Assembly: GCA_020634575.1 (NCBI GenBank)
Contig: JACKBM010000058.1
Coordinates: 1-43,367 of the forward strand
DNA: 43,367 bases
Direction: 5' to 3'
Source of the DNA: Ardenticatenales bacterium
Lineage (GTDB): Bacteria; Chloroflexota; Anaerolineae; Promineifilales; Promineifilaceae
This document shows positions 31,602-39,813 of this stretch, one piece after another; position 1 is the stretch's first letter; each line of letters opens with the position of its first letter. A program made the position numbers and the translations under genes. Below the pieces are notes generated by a model. The model did not search any database, was not told the origin of the DNA, and saw only the letters and a program-made list of their open reading frames with translations.

Positions 31602-34600
31602 CTAGGCAGGCTCGTAACCCATCTCCTGGATACGTTGCCGGCACAGTTGCCGATCTTTCTCGCGCGCCCTTTTGCGCAGCGCCTGTTGTGTTGCCTGAAC
31701 ATAGCGCTGGCGCGTGTCGGCATTGCTGGTGAGTTGCGCCAACCCCAGATTAATGAGGGGCAAATAATCGGGATTGCCGCCATCCTGGGCCGCGCCCAGG
31801 GCCAGATGCAGCATGGCGTGCGCCCCCGCCAGATCTTCCTCGGCGATGCGGGCCAACGCCTGATTGTAGTAAATCGCCGGCCGCCACCAACCCAGGTTAT
31901 GCTCACCGGCGCGGGCCGCGGCCTCCGCCAGGTAACTCTCAGCCTGGGCGACGACGCCGCTATAAAGCTCCACATGACCCAGCGCCAGGAAGAGCAAAAT
32001 GAAAGCATCCGGGTAACGCTCCGGCTTCTCGCTCATCAATTCCAGCGCCTGATCCAGATGACAGCGGGCCGCGCCCCACTCCTCCATCTGGCAGCAATAT
32101 TCATACCCCCAGAGCAGATGGGCGCGGACCAGCCCGGCCGATTCCTGGCTGTTCTCGTACAGCTCAACCGCTTTCTGCAAACCAGCCACCGCCGCCGGGA
32201 ACCGCCCCAAAAATGTCAGCGCCTCAGCCTGGGTGCACCAGGCCCGCGCCAGCTCATCCGGTGGGATGGGGCCGGGCAGTTCATGCACGACCTTGCTGGC
32301 CAGCTCCAGAACCGACTCGCCGGGCCGCTCTCGGAACTGCAACTCCGCCAGCAAATTACACGCCTTCGACGAGAAGAGCGAATCACCCCGGGCCAGCGCC
32401 AGAGCTACAACCTCCCGGGCATCCGCCATCGCCGGCTCATTCTGGCCCGCGATTTTCAGCATTTCCGCCCGCGACAGCCAGACATGCGCCGCCAGCTGCC
32501 AGTTGGCCGCCTCACCCAACGCCTTGATGTGTTTGTCCGCCAGGTTATAGAGTTCGATGGCCGCCTCGCCGGCAAACACCGCCCGCGCATCATCTGCCGC
32601 CGCCACCGCATATTGCAGACCGAGCTGGTGCAAATCCGTATGGCTGAAATGATGGGCCAGGGCAGCAAAATGGGGCTGCAAATTGTCGCCATAGCGGGTC
32701 AGCAAACATTGGGCCACTGTGCCGTGCAACGCCTGGCGCCGCGCATATGGCACACTTTGATAGGCCACATCTCGAATCATGTCGTTGCGAAACAGGAAGA
32801 CGCGCTCGGAGGAGCTGCTCAGCGGCCGGATCATCTGCGCTTCCTGCAATTCAACCAGGCTGCTTTCCAGCTCAATGTCCTGCAAATCCGGCTCCACATC
32901 CTGCAAAATATCCAGGTCAAACTGACGACCAATCACGGAAGCAATCTGTAAAATGGAGCGGGATTGGCCGCCGAGCTGATCCAGCCGGGCCAACAACAAA
33001 CTGTAAATGGAGTCGGGCACATCCAGCTTTTCCAGCGTCTGCGAATCGACCAGCAGGGAGCCATCCGGCTCCAACACACCAATATCGAGCAACATCTGGA
33101 TGCTCTCTTCCAGGAAATAGGGATTCACCCGGCTGCGCTCGTCATGCAGTCCCAGGTGACGCTCCAGGGCCGCCGGCAGATCAGCACCATTCAAGAACCG
33201 CTTGGCCAGCAAACGCCCCTCGATCAGCGACAAATCGGTCAGATGAATCTCTATCATCTGCTCCAACTTGTGCAGGTCAAGCTGGAACTGCTCACTGGGC
33301 AGGTAGGTCAGAGCCAGCGCCAGCGGTAGCCGTTCCCAATGGGGCGCCGCCGCTTCCAACAGGGCCAGGCTCCAGGGATCTGCCCAATGAATATCCTCCA
33401 GGGCCAGCAAAATAGGCCGTTCCATGGCGGCGGCGGCAAAGGTTTCCTGCACCAGGTTGTGCAGACGGGCGCGCTTACCCTCGGCGGTCAACAGCTCACC
33501 CGTGGGATTCTCACTGTCCTTGGGCATACCGAGAGCGTCATACCAGAGGTGCAGGTCAGCCATCCCATCCGGATAGAGCCGTTCCACCTGGGAGGCAACT
33601 TCCCGCTTCTGCGCGGGCAGATCCATATCCGGCCGGAGGGTGAAAAAATCGCGCCAGAGGGCGCGCCAGAGCGCATAGGGGCGGTCGGTCAAATGTTGCT
33701 GGCCTACACCGCCCAGAACCAGCCCACCCTGAGCCAGCCAATGGTTCACGCCTACCGAAATCAGCCGCGAGCGACCAGCGCCCACCGGCCCGGTCACGGC
33801 CACGATACCGCCCTCACCGCCATAAGCGGCCCCCAGCATGGTGAGCAGCTGCTCCTGCTCCTCCTCGCGCCCCAGCAGTGGCCGATTCCGGCTCACATGC
33901 CGCATATGGCTGCCGGCCGACGCCTGCTTCTCGTTCTGGAGCCGGTAGACAGTGACGGGATGCTGGTATCCTTTCAGGGTCACCTCGGAGTGCTCGACAT
34001 AGTCGAAGAGGTGTTCCGTGCGCCGCATCGTGTTGATGTCGGTGAGCACGGCGCCATCGGGACAGACCGGCACGATGCGGGAGGAGAGGTTGACCATCGC
34101 TCCCAGAATGGTGTATTCGCGCCGGTTGCCGGAACCGACGGCACAGGCAAACACCTTGCCGGTGGTCATCCCCACTTTTTGCTGGGTGATAAACTCCGGC
34201 CGTTCCGCCTGCAGCGCCAGGGCACAGCGCAGAGCCTGCTCCGGCGCATCCGGGGCAACCGGGGCGCCGAAAATGATATGCAGCTGATTGCCCTTGTCGC
34301 CGGTCAGAACGCGGTTGAGGCGGCTGTTGGTGCCGCCATGGCGGGCGACAATTTCCACGGCCCACTGGTAGTAAGCCTGAAGCTGTTCGCCGGCGTTGGG
34401 CGCTTCAAAATCAATCCCTTCAAAGCCGACGAAGAGGCTGGTAACCGGCCGGTGCTCCGCCACAAACGCCGACTTCTCATCCAGAATCCGCTCACACAAC
34501 GTGGGATGCAAAAAGCGGGTCGCTACCTCGAGCAGCAACCGCAACCGATCCTTGTCGTAAGAACCGAGAAACAAGATCGGCGGCGCATACGGGACCGGCA

Positions 34601-35267
34601 GCACTTCCGTAAGCAACCGGTACGGTTCGTTGGCCGGCAAACCTGCCTGGCGCAAGACCGTCTCACTGGCGATCACCTGGCCATCCTGCGCTATCTGCTG
34701 GGCCGCCGACGCCTCATTAACAGCCGGCCCGGCCACCACAAACTCCAGCGAACTATCCGGATCGCCAATCACAATCTCGACGCAGCGGCCATAGCCCACG
34801 CCAACCTTGATAGTCAGCTCAAAGCTGTCTTCCTGACCGGCCGCCCGCGTCACCTTGACGTCACTGTAACCTCGCTGCATCAACCCCATCATGAAGCCGG
34901 CGCAGGCCAACGCTCGTGTGGCCGCCTGGCCATCATCATCCGGGAAGTAGACCAGCATGGCGTCGCCATGAAAATGGATAACCGCTCCGCCCGAGGTGTG
35001 AATCGCATTGATCATGGCCGTGAAGGTCATCAGCAGGATGCGGTTCATCTCTTCGGCGCCCCGCGGGCCGTCGGTGGCCAGCTCCCGGGTCAGCGCCGTG
35101 AACCCGGACAGGTCCATAAACAGCGTCGCCGCCAAAAGGCGGCGCGGTTGACCAGGCGTGGGCACCCCTTCCTCATGCAGGATCTGGGCCGCCAGCGTCG
35201 TGGGGACATATGCAGCTAATCGGCGCACCGACTGGGTAAGGCTACCTCGGGTGGTTCTACGATGCAT
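31602..35267 (-). CDS. Soluble-adenylyl-cyclase-like protein: two class III cyclase domains, ATPase, TPR
   Basis: 1221 residues. Cyclase domain C1 (about 45-215) has both metal-binding aspartates, D52 in LFMDLSGFT and D102 in FHGDAML. Its own Asn/Arg positions are lost. C2 (about 275-430) lacks the first aspartate (LFVGFEG) but keeps the adenine-selecting lysine (TGDKGNQLHIIFG) and the EYTILG-AMVNLSSR threonine, Asn and Arg. The two domains therefore complete one active site, the layout of class IIIb cyclases such as mammalian ADCY10. An AAA/STAND-type ATPase follows (about 475-790), with Arg499 in place of the Walker A lysine (GPVGAGRSRL) and Walker B LLALEDIHWAD. TPR-like helices fill 850-1221. 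No membrane segment is seen. No ribosome-binding site precedes the ATG. A TACTAT box ends seven bases upstream, so a leaderless mRNA is possible. Confidence 0.9.
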   Translation of the reverse strand: MHRRTTRGSLTQSVRRLAAYVPTTLAAQILHEEGVPTPGQPRRLLAATLFMDLSGFTALTRELATDGPRGAEEMNRILLMTFTAMINAIHTSGGAVIHFHGDAMLVYFPDDDGQAATRALACAGFMMGLMQRGYSDVKVTRAAGQEDSFELTIKVGVGYGRCVEIVIGDPDSSLEFVVAGPAVNEASAAQQIAQDGQVIASETVLRQAGLPANEPYRLLTEVLPVPYAPPILFLGSYDKDRLRLLLEVATRFLHPTLCERILDEKSAFVAEHRPVTSLFVGFEGIDFEAPNAGEQLQAYYQWAVEIVARHGGTNSRLNRVLTGDKGNQLHIIFGAPVAPDAPEQALRCALALQAERPEFITQQKVGMTTGKVFACAVGSGNRREYTILGAMVNLSSRIVPVCPDGAVLTDINTMRRTEHLFDYVEHSEVTLKGYQHPVTVYRLQNEKQASAGSHMRHVSRNRPLLGREEEQEQLLTMLGAAYGGEGGIVAVTGPVGAGRSRLISVGVNHWLAQGGLVLGGVGQQHLTDRPYALWRALWRDFFTLRPDMDLPAQKREVASQVERLYPDGMADLHLWYDALGMPKDSENPTGELLTAEGKRARLHNLVQETFAAAAMERPILLALEDIHWADPWSLALLEAAAPHWERLPLALALTYLPSEQFQLDLHKLEQMIEIHLTDLSLIEGRLLAKRFLNGADLPAALERHLGLHDERSRVNPYFLEESIQMLLDIGVLEPDGSLLVDSQTLEKLDVPDSIYSLLLARLDQLGGQSRSILQIASVIGRQFDLDILQDVEPDLQDIELESSLVELQEAQMIRPLSSSSERVFLFRNDMIRDVAYQSVPYARRQALHGTVAQCLLTRYGDNLQPHFAALAHHFSHTDLHQLGLQYAVAAADDARAVFAGEAAIELYNLADKHIKALGEAANWQLAAHVWLSRAEMLKIAGQNEPAMADAREVVALALARGDSLFSSKACNLLAELQFRERPGESVLELASKVVHELPGPIPPDELARAWCTQAEALTFLGRFPAAVAGLQKAVELYENSQESAGLVRAHLLWGYEYCCQMEEWGAARCHLDQALELMSEKPERYPDAFILLFLALGHVELYSGVVAQAESYLAEAAARAGEHNLGWWRPAIYYNQALARIAEEDLAGAHAMLHLALGAAQDGGNPDYLPLINLGLAQLTSNADTRQRYVQATQQALRKRAREKDRQLCRQRIQEMGYEPA

Positions 35268-35318
35268 TGAAAAAATAGTACCAGAGCCAGAGCGAAATTA
35301 CCATCACATTTTGCGCCG

Positions 35319-35362
35319 GAAAAGGGCGTTTAAACCTCCTGAAATGGGGGCCTAAACGCCCT
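35319..35362 (-). terminator. Terminator of the flotillin-like gene
   Basis: The arms AGGGCGTTTA and TAAACGCCCT pair across a 20-nt loop, and on the minus strand four T follow. It lies about 30 nt after the flotillin-like stop and just before the cyclase gene's upstream region. Confidence 0.65.
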
Positions 35363-35389
35363 GATGCAGCGATAAGAAAGCGGCGTTGC

Positions 35390-37612
35390 CTATCCAACCG
35401 CCTCATCGGCTGATTCGATGATGATTTCCTGAACGGATTCGGCGCCGGCCGGTCCTTCGGCCGCAGGCGTCAGACCCAGCAAGCTCAGAATAGGTTGGAT
35501 AGGTAAATCGCCAATGACGCGGAAGCTGGCGTCCTGACGAATAGCATTCAGCGCGGCGGCCAGGTTTTCCTCTCCTTTGACCACGCCGCTCAGCCTATCG
35601 ACCACATCGGCAACTTTCAGGCTGGAGAGCATCCGCGGATTTACCTCGCGCAAAACCGTGCGCAGATGCGGGCCAAATTGGCGCAACTGCTCGGCGACCG
35701 CACTTTGGGCGCCACCGTTAGGCGCACTCCCATTGCGGCTCAGGACATTGTCGACCCAGGGAATCTCCTCCCGCAACATCCCGACACCGTGGCCCAGCGA
35801 GAGTAAATTGCTCATGATCTCACCGGTTTGGCCACCATTGCCAAAGATGTTCACCCGGACCCCCGGCGCAATGGCCTCAAAAGCCTTTAACGAAGCTTCG
35901 GCCTGAATTGTTACAAGGCGCTCTTCATGTTCATGCTGCATACGCAGCTTTTCCAGCTCAACCAGCACCGGCGCCTGCTCATACAGATCAGCGAGCTGCT
36001 TCTGCGCGTTGATGTCCACATCTTTTAATTTGCGCTTCGCTTCAATGTCGATGGTACGAAGCTGGCGCTCACGCTCGGCCTCAGCCTCAGCCTGGGCGCG
36101 GGCCACCTCGGCGTCCGCCAGACCTTCAGCCCGGGTGACGGCCACCCGTTTTTCGGCCACAGCCACGCGTGCTTCTTCGACATTGGTCTCCGCCAGACCT
36201 TGCGCTGCCGCCTCGGCCCGGGTTGCTTCGGCCCGGATTTTGGCCGCCTGGGCCCGCTTCTCGGTCGCGGTTGCCTCAGCTTCCGCCTTGACGAGTTCTG
36301 TCTTGGTCTGGGCATCAACCCTGATTTGCAGCGCTTTAGCCTCAGCTTCGGCGGCCAACGCTTCCGATTCAGCCAGTTGGGATGCTTCCAGCAAGGCGAC
36401 CTGCTTGGCGCGGTCCGCCTGGGCCAGCTCTTCGCGCTTGAGCCGTTCGGCCTCCGCTTCGGTCAGCGCCGCAGCGCGCTCGATCTGCCGTTCCTGCTCC
36501 AGCGCCATCCGTTCGGTAGCGGCCCGCGCTTCAGCCAGCTTGATCTCAGCCTGGCGCTGTTGCTGCAGCGCCGCCAGCTCTGCCTGTTTCTCAGCGCGCA
36601 GCCGGGCGATGGTGGCCTCATTAGCCGTCTCCTGCTCGCCCCGCTCCTGACCCAATTGAATCTTGGTGACCGACGCTTCATGACCGGCCTCTTCAGCCGC
36701 TTTTTCCCGCTGAATCTGCTTCAGCCGCATCTCGTGGCGGCGGCTGTCCAGCGCTTCTTGCTGGGCGATGGTGGCCGATTCGACCTCACGCTCAGCATCC
36801 AGCCGCTCACTGGCCAGTTTCTTTTCCGTCGCCGCCCGGACTTCCGCCTCGCGCTGTTCGCGCCCCTGGTCATCCTGCAATTCAGCCAGCTGCTCCCGGT
36901 TGGTAGCGATACTGGTCTCCTTGGAGACACGCGATTCCGCCTGGCGCACCAGCTTGATGTAAGCGTCGCCATCCAACTGGGTAATCGTCAGCAGCGCCAG
37001 GTCGTAGCCCAGCTCGGAGAGGATTTTGTTGACCTTGGGGAAGGCAATATCGGCCAGCTGTTGCCGGTCGGCGATGATCTCTTCCAGGGTCATGGTGGCC
37101 GCAGCGGCGACCAGTTCGGCCGTGCCGACCTCGGTAATCGTGTCCAACAGACCTTGCGTACCCAAACCGACCCGTTGCGCGGCAATTTCCGACTCATCCG
37201 GGTTCAGCTTGGCCACCGCATGGGCCCAGAGCCGGAAGCTGACCTTGCTGCTATCCAGACATTCGACGCCGCCCCCACCCTGCCCGCGGATGGGCACGGT
37301 GAAGCTGATGGTTTTGAGTTTGATGACCCGAGTGTTGCGATTGAGCCAGTAGCGCGAGGGGCGTTCGGCGGTGGAGCCAAAAACGGCCCGCTGCGGCGCG
37401 GAGGCCAGGGCATGGCGACCGTGGCCAACCACCACATGAATTTCATCCGGCGGCACCATAATGCGCCGGCCGAAGCCGAGAATGCCGCGGGCGCGATCAA
37501 CTTCAGTCTGCAATGCCTCCAGACTATTGCTCGTATCAACGACCTGGCTCTGCATCAGCCGCATCTGGCGGGTTCTTTGCTCAACCGGTGTTGGTTCCTG
37601 AGTTTCAGCCAT
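35390..37612 (-). CDS. Large flotillin/SPFH-domain protein without membrane segment
   Basis: 740 residues. Residues about 50-240 form an SPFH/band 7-type domain (MVPPDEIHVVVGHGRHALAS, then a long helix ending in ISQLDGD-like YIKLVRQAESR). Residues about 240-560 are a continuous Ala/Glu-rich coiled coil (many AEAEA-type repeats), as in flotillins, which line up to form membrane-microdomain scaffolds. A helical C-terminal domain follows. Bacterial flotillins usually begin with a membrane hairpin and are paired with an NfeD protein; neither is present here, so this may form a cytosolic or peripheral cage. AGGAGGT lies just before the ATG. A TATAAT-type box lies about 110 nt upstream (37722-37727). 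It is a single gene. Confidence 0.85.
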   Translation of the reverse strand: MAETQEPTPVEQRTRQMRLMQSQVVDTSNSLEALQTEVDRARGILGFGRRIMVPPDEIHVVVGHGRHALASAPQRAVFGSTAERPSRYWLNRNTRVIKLKTISFTVPIRGQGGGGVECLDSSKVSFRLWAHAVAKLNPDESEIAAQRVGLGTQGLLDTITEVGTAELVAAAATMTLEEIIADRQQLADIAFPKVNKILSELGYDLALLTITQLDGDAYIKLVRQAESRVSKETSIATNREQLAELQDDQGREQREAEVRAATEKKLASERLDAEREVESATIAQQEALDSRRHEMRLKQIQREKAAEEAGHEASVTKIQLGQERGEQETANEATIARLRAEKQAELAALQQQRQAEIKLAEARAATERMALEQERQIERAAALTEAEAERLKREELAQADRAKQVALLEASQLAESEALAAEAEAKALQIRVDAQTKTELVKAEAEATATEKRAQAAKIRAEATRAEAAAQGLAETNVEEARVAVAEKRVAVTRAEGLADAEVARAQAEAEAERERQLRTIDIEAKRKLKDVDINAQKQLADLYEQAPVLVELEKLRMQHEHEERLVTIQAEASLKAFEAIAPGVRVNIFGNGGQTGEIMSNLLSLGHGVGMLREEIPWVDNVLSRNGSAPNGGAQSAVAEQLRQFGPHLRTVLREVNPRMLSSLKVADVVDRLSGVVKGEENLAAALNAIRQDASFRVIGDLPIQPILSLLGLTPAAEGPAGAESVQEIIIESADEAVG

Positions 37613-37721
37613 CAGTGACCTCCTGGATATGGCGTGGGCTATGGATTAAAGTATGCGGCCGGATGGATTTAACCGGCCGGTTTTTGTCTCACGGAGTTGC
37701 TCTTTGTTTGGCTCTGCGGCC

Positions 37722-37727
37722 ATTATA
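37722..37727 (-). promoter_or_regulatory. Putative -10 box of the flotillin-like gene
   Basis: A perfect TATAAT on the minus strand, about 110 nt before the ATG. No well-spaced -35 box was found; a TTGCCA lies only 11 nt upstream. An extended -10 promoter is possible. Confidence 0.35.
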
Positions 37728-37892
37728 ACAGAGGAAACTGGCAACTCGGTGGCAATACACGCCCCTTTTACGCCTGCCAGGGCAGCGCTGCAATTCGCTA
37801 TCAATTTCAGGTGTAAAGGGTGTGTACGGCGACTATACGCAAGATTTACCGGCCGGTTGCGCCGGTTTTGGCCCACTGCCCCGCCTTCACGT

Positions 37893-37898
37893 TACAAT
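37893..37898 (+). promoter_or_regulatory. -10 box positioned for a leaderless thioesterase mRNA
   Basis: TACAAT ends seven bases before the ATG at 37906, so transcription would start at or within a base of the start codon. There is no proper ribosome-binding site, only GGGGG. This fits a leaderless transcript. Confidence 0.4.
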
Positions 37899-37905
37899 GG
37901 GGGCG

Positions 37906-38343
37906 ATGCCCAATGAAGCCCATTTCCGCCGGCTGGAGCGGCTGTACCGCACCGGCCCCATCAACCAGTTCATCATCAGCTCAGTGGCCGTCTCCGCCGG
38001 GCAGGCCGAGGTGACACTGAAGCCGGAGCCGCATTATCAGCATGGCGGCGGCGTGCTGCACGGCGCCATCTATTTCAAGGCGCTGGATGATGCCTGCGTC
38101 TTTGCCGTCGCCTCGCAGGTCGACGATGCGGTTGTGACGACGGCCACGTTCAATGTTACCTTTGCCCGGCCGTACACGGGTGATCTGCTGGTGGCGACCG
38201 GCCGGTTGCTCCACGCCTCGCGCCGCCTCTTCGTCGCCGAAGCCGAGATTCGCGACGACGACGGCCGGCTGGTAGCCAAAGGCAATGGCACCTTTATGAA
38301 AACGGGCCACGCCCTGCGCCCCGATCCGGAGGCCAGCGCATGA
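37906..38343 (+). CDS. PaaI-like hotdog-fold thioesterase
   Basis: 145 residues, one hotdog fold of the 4HBT/PaaI type, which hydrolyses acyl-CoA or acyl-carrier thioesters as a tetramer. The substrate loop GGGVLHGAIYFKALDDA carries the family's HG motif and the acidic residue of the active helix. TFNVTFARPYTGDLLVATGR is the typical central strand pair. An in-frame ATG lies nine bases earlier (37897). I prefer 37906 because a TACAAT promoter box would sit inside the longer form. The stop codon overlaps the next start by four bases (ATGA), so the two are translationally coupled. Confidence 0.82.
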   Translation: MPNEAHFRRLERLYRTGPINQFIISSVAVSAGQAEVTLKPEPHYQHGGGVLHGAIYFKALDDACVFAVASQVDDAVVTTATFNVTFARPYTGDLLVATGRLLHASRRLFVAEAEIRDDDGRLVAKGNGTFMKTGHALRPDPEASA

Positions 38344-38882
38344 GACGGCGTACCCCGGACGTCAGCTTTGGCCAGGTCTGGCCCACGTTGGCCGAAAGCC
38401 AGGGCTGGAAATTTACCCCGGCTGATAACGGCTCCGGCACCATCCACGGCCAGTACGAGGATTTCCCGGTCCTGATCCCGCCGCGCAGCCGCTTTCGCCG
38501 GCCGGGCAGCTATCTGCAAATCGAGCTGACGGTCAGCAATCCCCGGGATTGTTATTTCAAGCTCAGCTCCGGCTTCCGCAGCAGCATCCTCAAGCGTTAC
38601 GATGCCAAAAGCCTGACTGTGGGCGACAAGACGTTTGACCGGCAATTTCTGCTGAGCGGCGACCCGGAACCGCTGGTGCCGCAATGTTTCAAATCGGTCG
38701 TGCTGCGTCAGAAGCTGCTCAAGGCGCGCTGGATGGGGTCGCTGGAGATCAAGCTCTTTGAGCGCACACTCACCTTTTTGCTCAAGGATCAGGGTATGGC
38801 CAATGTGCGCCACATGGAAAGTTACCTGGAGGCGCTGGCTGCCCTGGCCCGAGTGATCGAGGGGCTACCGCCGCTCACGTAA
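38340..38882 (+). CDS. Unknown protein coupled to the thioesterase
   Basis: 180 residues, soluble, with no membrane segment or signal. It has many charged and aromatic strands (IHGQYEDFPVLIPPRSRFRR, DRQFLLSGDPEPLVPQCF) and a C-terminal helix (HMESYLEALAALARVIEGL). I do not recognise the family. Its start overlaps the thioesterase stop as ATGA. Such coupling suggests that the two act together, perhaps as a substrate-binding partner. The next element downstream is a repeat, so the operon ends here. Confidence 0.65.
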   Translation: MRRRTPDVSFGQVWPTLAESQGWKFTPADNGSGTIHGQYEDFPVLIPPRSRFRRPGSYLQIELTVSNPRDCYFKLSSGFRSSILKRYDAKSLTVGDKTFDRQFLLSGDPEPLVPQCFKSVVLRQKLLKARWMGSLEIKLFERTLTFLLKDQGMANVRHMESYLEALAALARVIEGLPPLT

Positions 38883-38890
38883 AGGATAGG

Positions 38891-39026
38891 TTGCCGCGAA
38901 TAACGCGAATTTTCGCAAAGAAACGAGATGCGGTAATCACTTTTTCATGGCTGAAACTACTGGCACTCGATAATCGTGGCCGCTATGTCACAACAATTGG
39001 CGAGAATTTGCGCCATTCGCGGCCAA
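38891..39026. repeat. Second intergenic inverted-repeat element
   Basis: The left end TTGCCGCGAATAACGCGAAT and the right end (complement TTGGCCGCGAATGGCGCAAA) match at 20 of 24 aligned positions over the first part, with one base inserted, and enclose about 85 nt. The ends resemble those of the hairpin at 5331-5410 (GCCGC, then AT-ACGCG-AT). It ends 13 nt before the SDR gene and so probably supplies part of its leader. Confidence 0.55.
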
Positions 39027-39039
39027 TTTAGGATAAACG

Positions 39040-39807
39040 ATGACGACTGAACTGGAATTTATGGGCCGGGTGGCCTTTATCACAGGCGGCGCCTCCGGCA
39101 TTGGCCGGGCGGCGGCGCTGGCGCTTGCCCGTAAAGGGGCAGCCGTCCACCTGACCGATCTTAATGAAGAAGGTCTGCAAGAGACAGCCGCCGCCATTGC
39201 CGCCGAGGGCGGCAGCGCCAGTTACAGCTGCCTGGATGTCACCGATGAGGCCGCCGTGGCCGGCGCCATCGAAACGGTCCTGGCCGAGCAGGGCCAGCTG
39301 GATTTTGCCCTGAACAGTGCGGGCATTGGCGGTACCCAGGCGCTGACGGCGGAATACCCGGCTGAGACCTTTGCCCGGGTTATGGAGGTCAACGTCACCG
39401 GCGTCTACTATTGTATGAAACACGAACTGGCGGCGATGGCGGCCCAGGGGCGCGGCAGCATCGTCAACATCGCCTCGGTGGCCGGGCTGGTTGGTTTTCC
39501 CCGTCATTCCGCCTATGCGGCCAGCAAACATGCGGTGATCGGGCTGACCAAATCGGCCGCCCTGGAGTATGTGCGCCAGGGGGTGCGCGTCAATGCGGTC
39601 TGCCCCGGCTTCACCGATACGCCTATGGTGGACGAGCTGAAGGCGCTGGGCGCGGAGTACACCGAGCGGCTGCTGCGCGGCATCCCGGCGCGGCGGCTGG
39701 GCCGGCCCGAAGAGATCGCCGCCGCCATCATTTACCTCTGCACCGACGACGCCGGCTTCATGACCGGTCAGGCGCTGACCCTGGACGGCGGCATCACAGC
39801 CGGCTGA
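39040..39807 (+). CDS. Short-chain dehydrogenase/reductase (classical SDR)
   Basis: 255 residues. The Rossmann motif TGGASGIG (15-22), a downstream DVTD acidic turn and NSAGIGG are followed by the catalytic Ser-Tyr-Lys (Y159-x3-K163 in SAYAASKHAV). The aspartate at the end of strand 2 (LTDLNEEG) suggests NAD rather than NADP. The substrate cannot be told. It belongs to the large FabG-like group of sugar-alcohol or hydroxyacyl dehydrogenases. AGGA precedes the ATG by six bases. recF begins six bases after the stop, so the two are probably one transcript, an odd pairing without known meaning. Confidence 0.9.
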   Translation: MTTELEFMGRVAFITGGASGIGRAAALALARKGAAVHLTDLNEEGLQETAAAIAAEGGSASYSCLDVTDEAAVAGAIETVLAEQGQLDFALNSAGIGGTQALTAEYPAETFARVMEVNVTGVYYCMKHELAAMAAQGRGSIVNIASVAGLVGFPRHSAYAASKHAVIGLTKSAALEYVRQGVRVNAVCPGFTDTPMVDELKALGAEYTERLLRGIPARRLGRPEEIAAAIIYLCTDDAGFMTGQALTLDGGITAG

Positions 39808-39813
39808 TAAGCC

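Noticed and set aside
33339..35219. 626-codon open frame on the plus strand
   Set aside because: It lies wholly antisense to the cyclase-ATPase-TPR gene, whose domains are unmistakable. High GC content keeps the opposite frame open by chance, and its product has no family signal.
36200..37618. 472-codon open frame on the plus strand
   Set aside because: Antisense to the flotillin-like coiled coil. Its Leu/Arg/Gly-rich make-up is the mirror of the Ala/Glu repeats, so it is a shadow.
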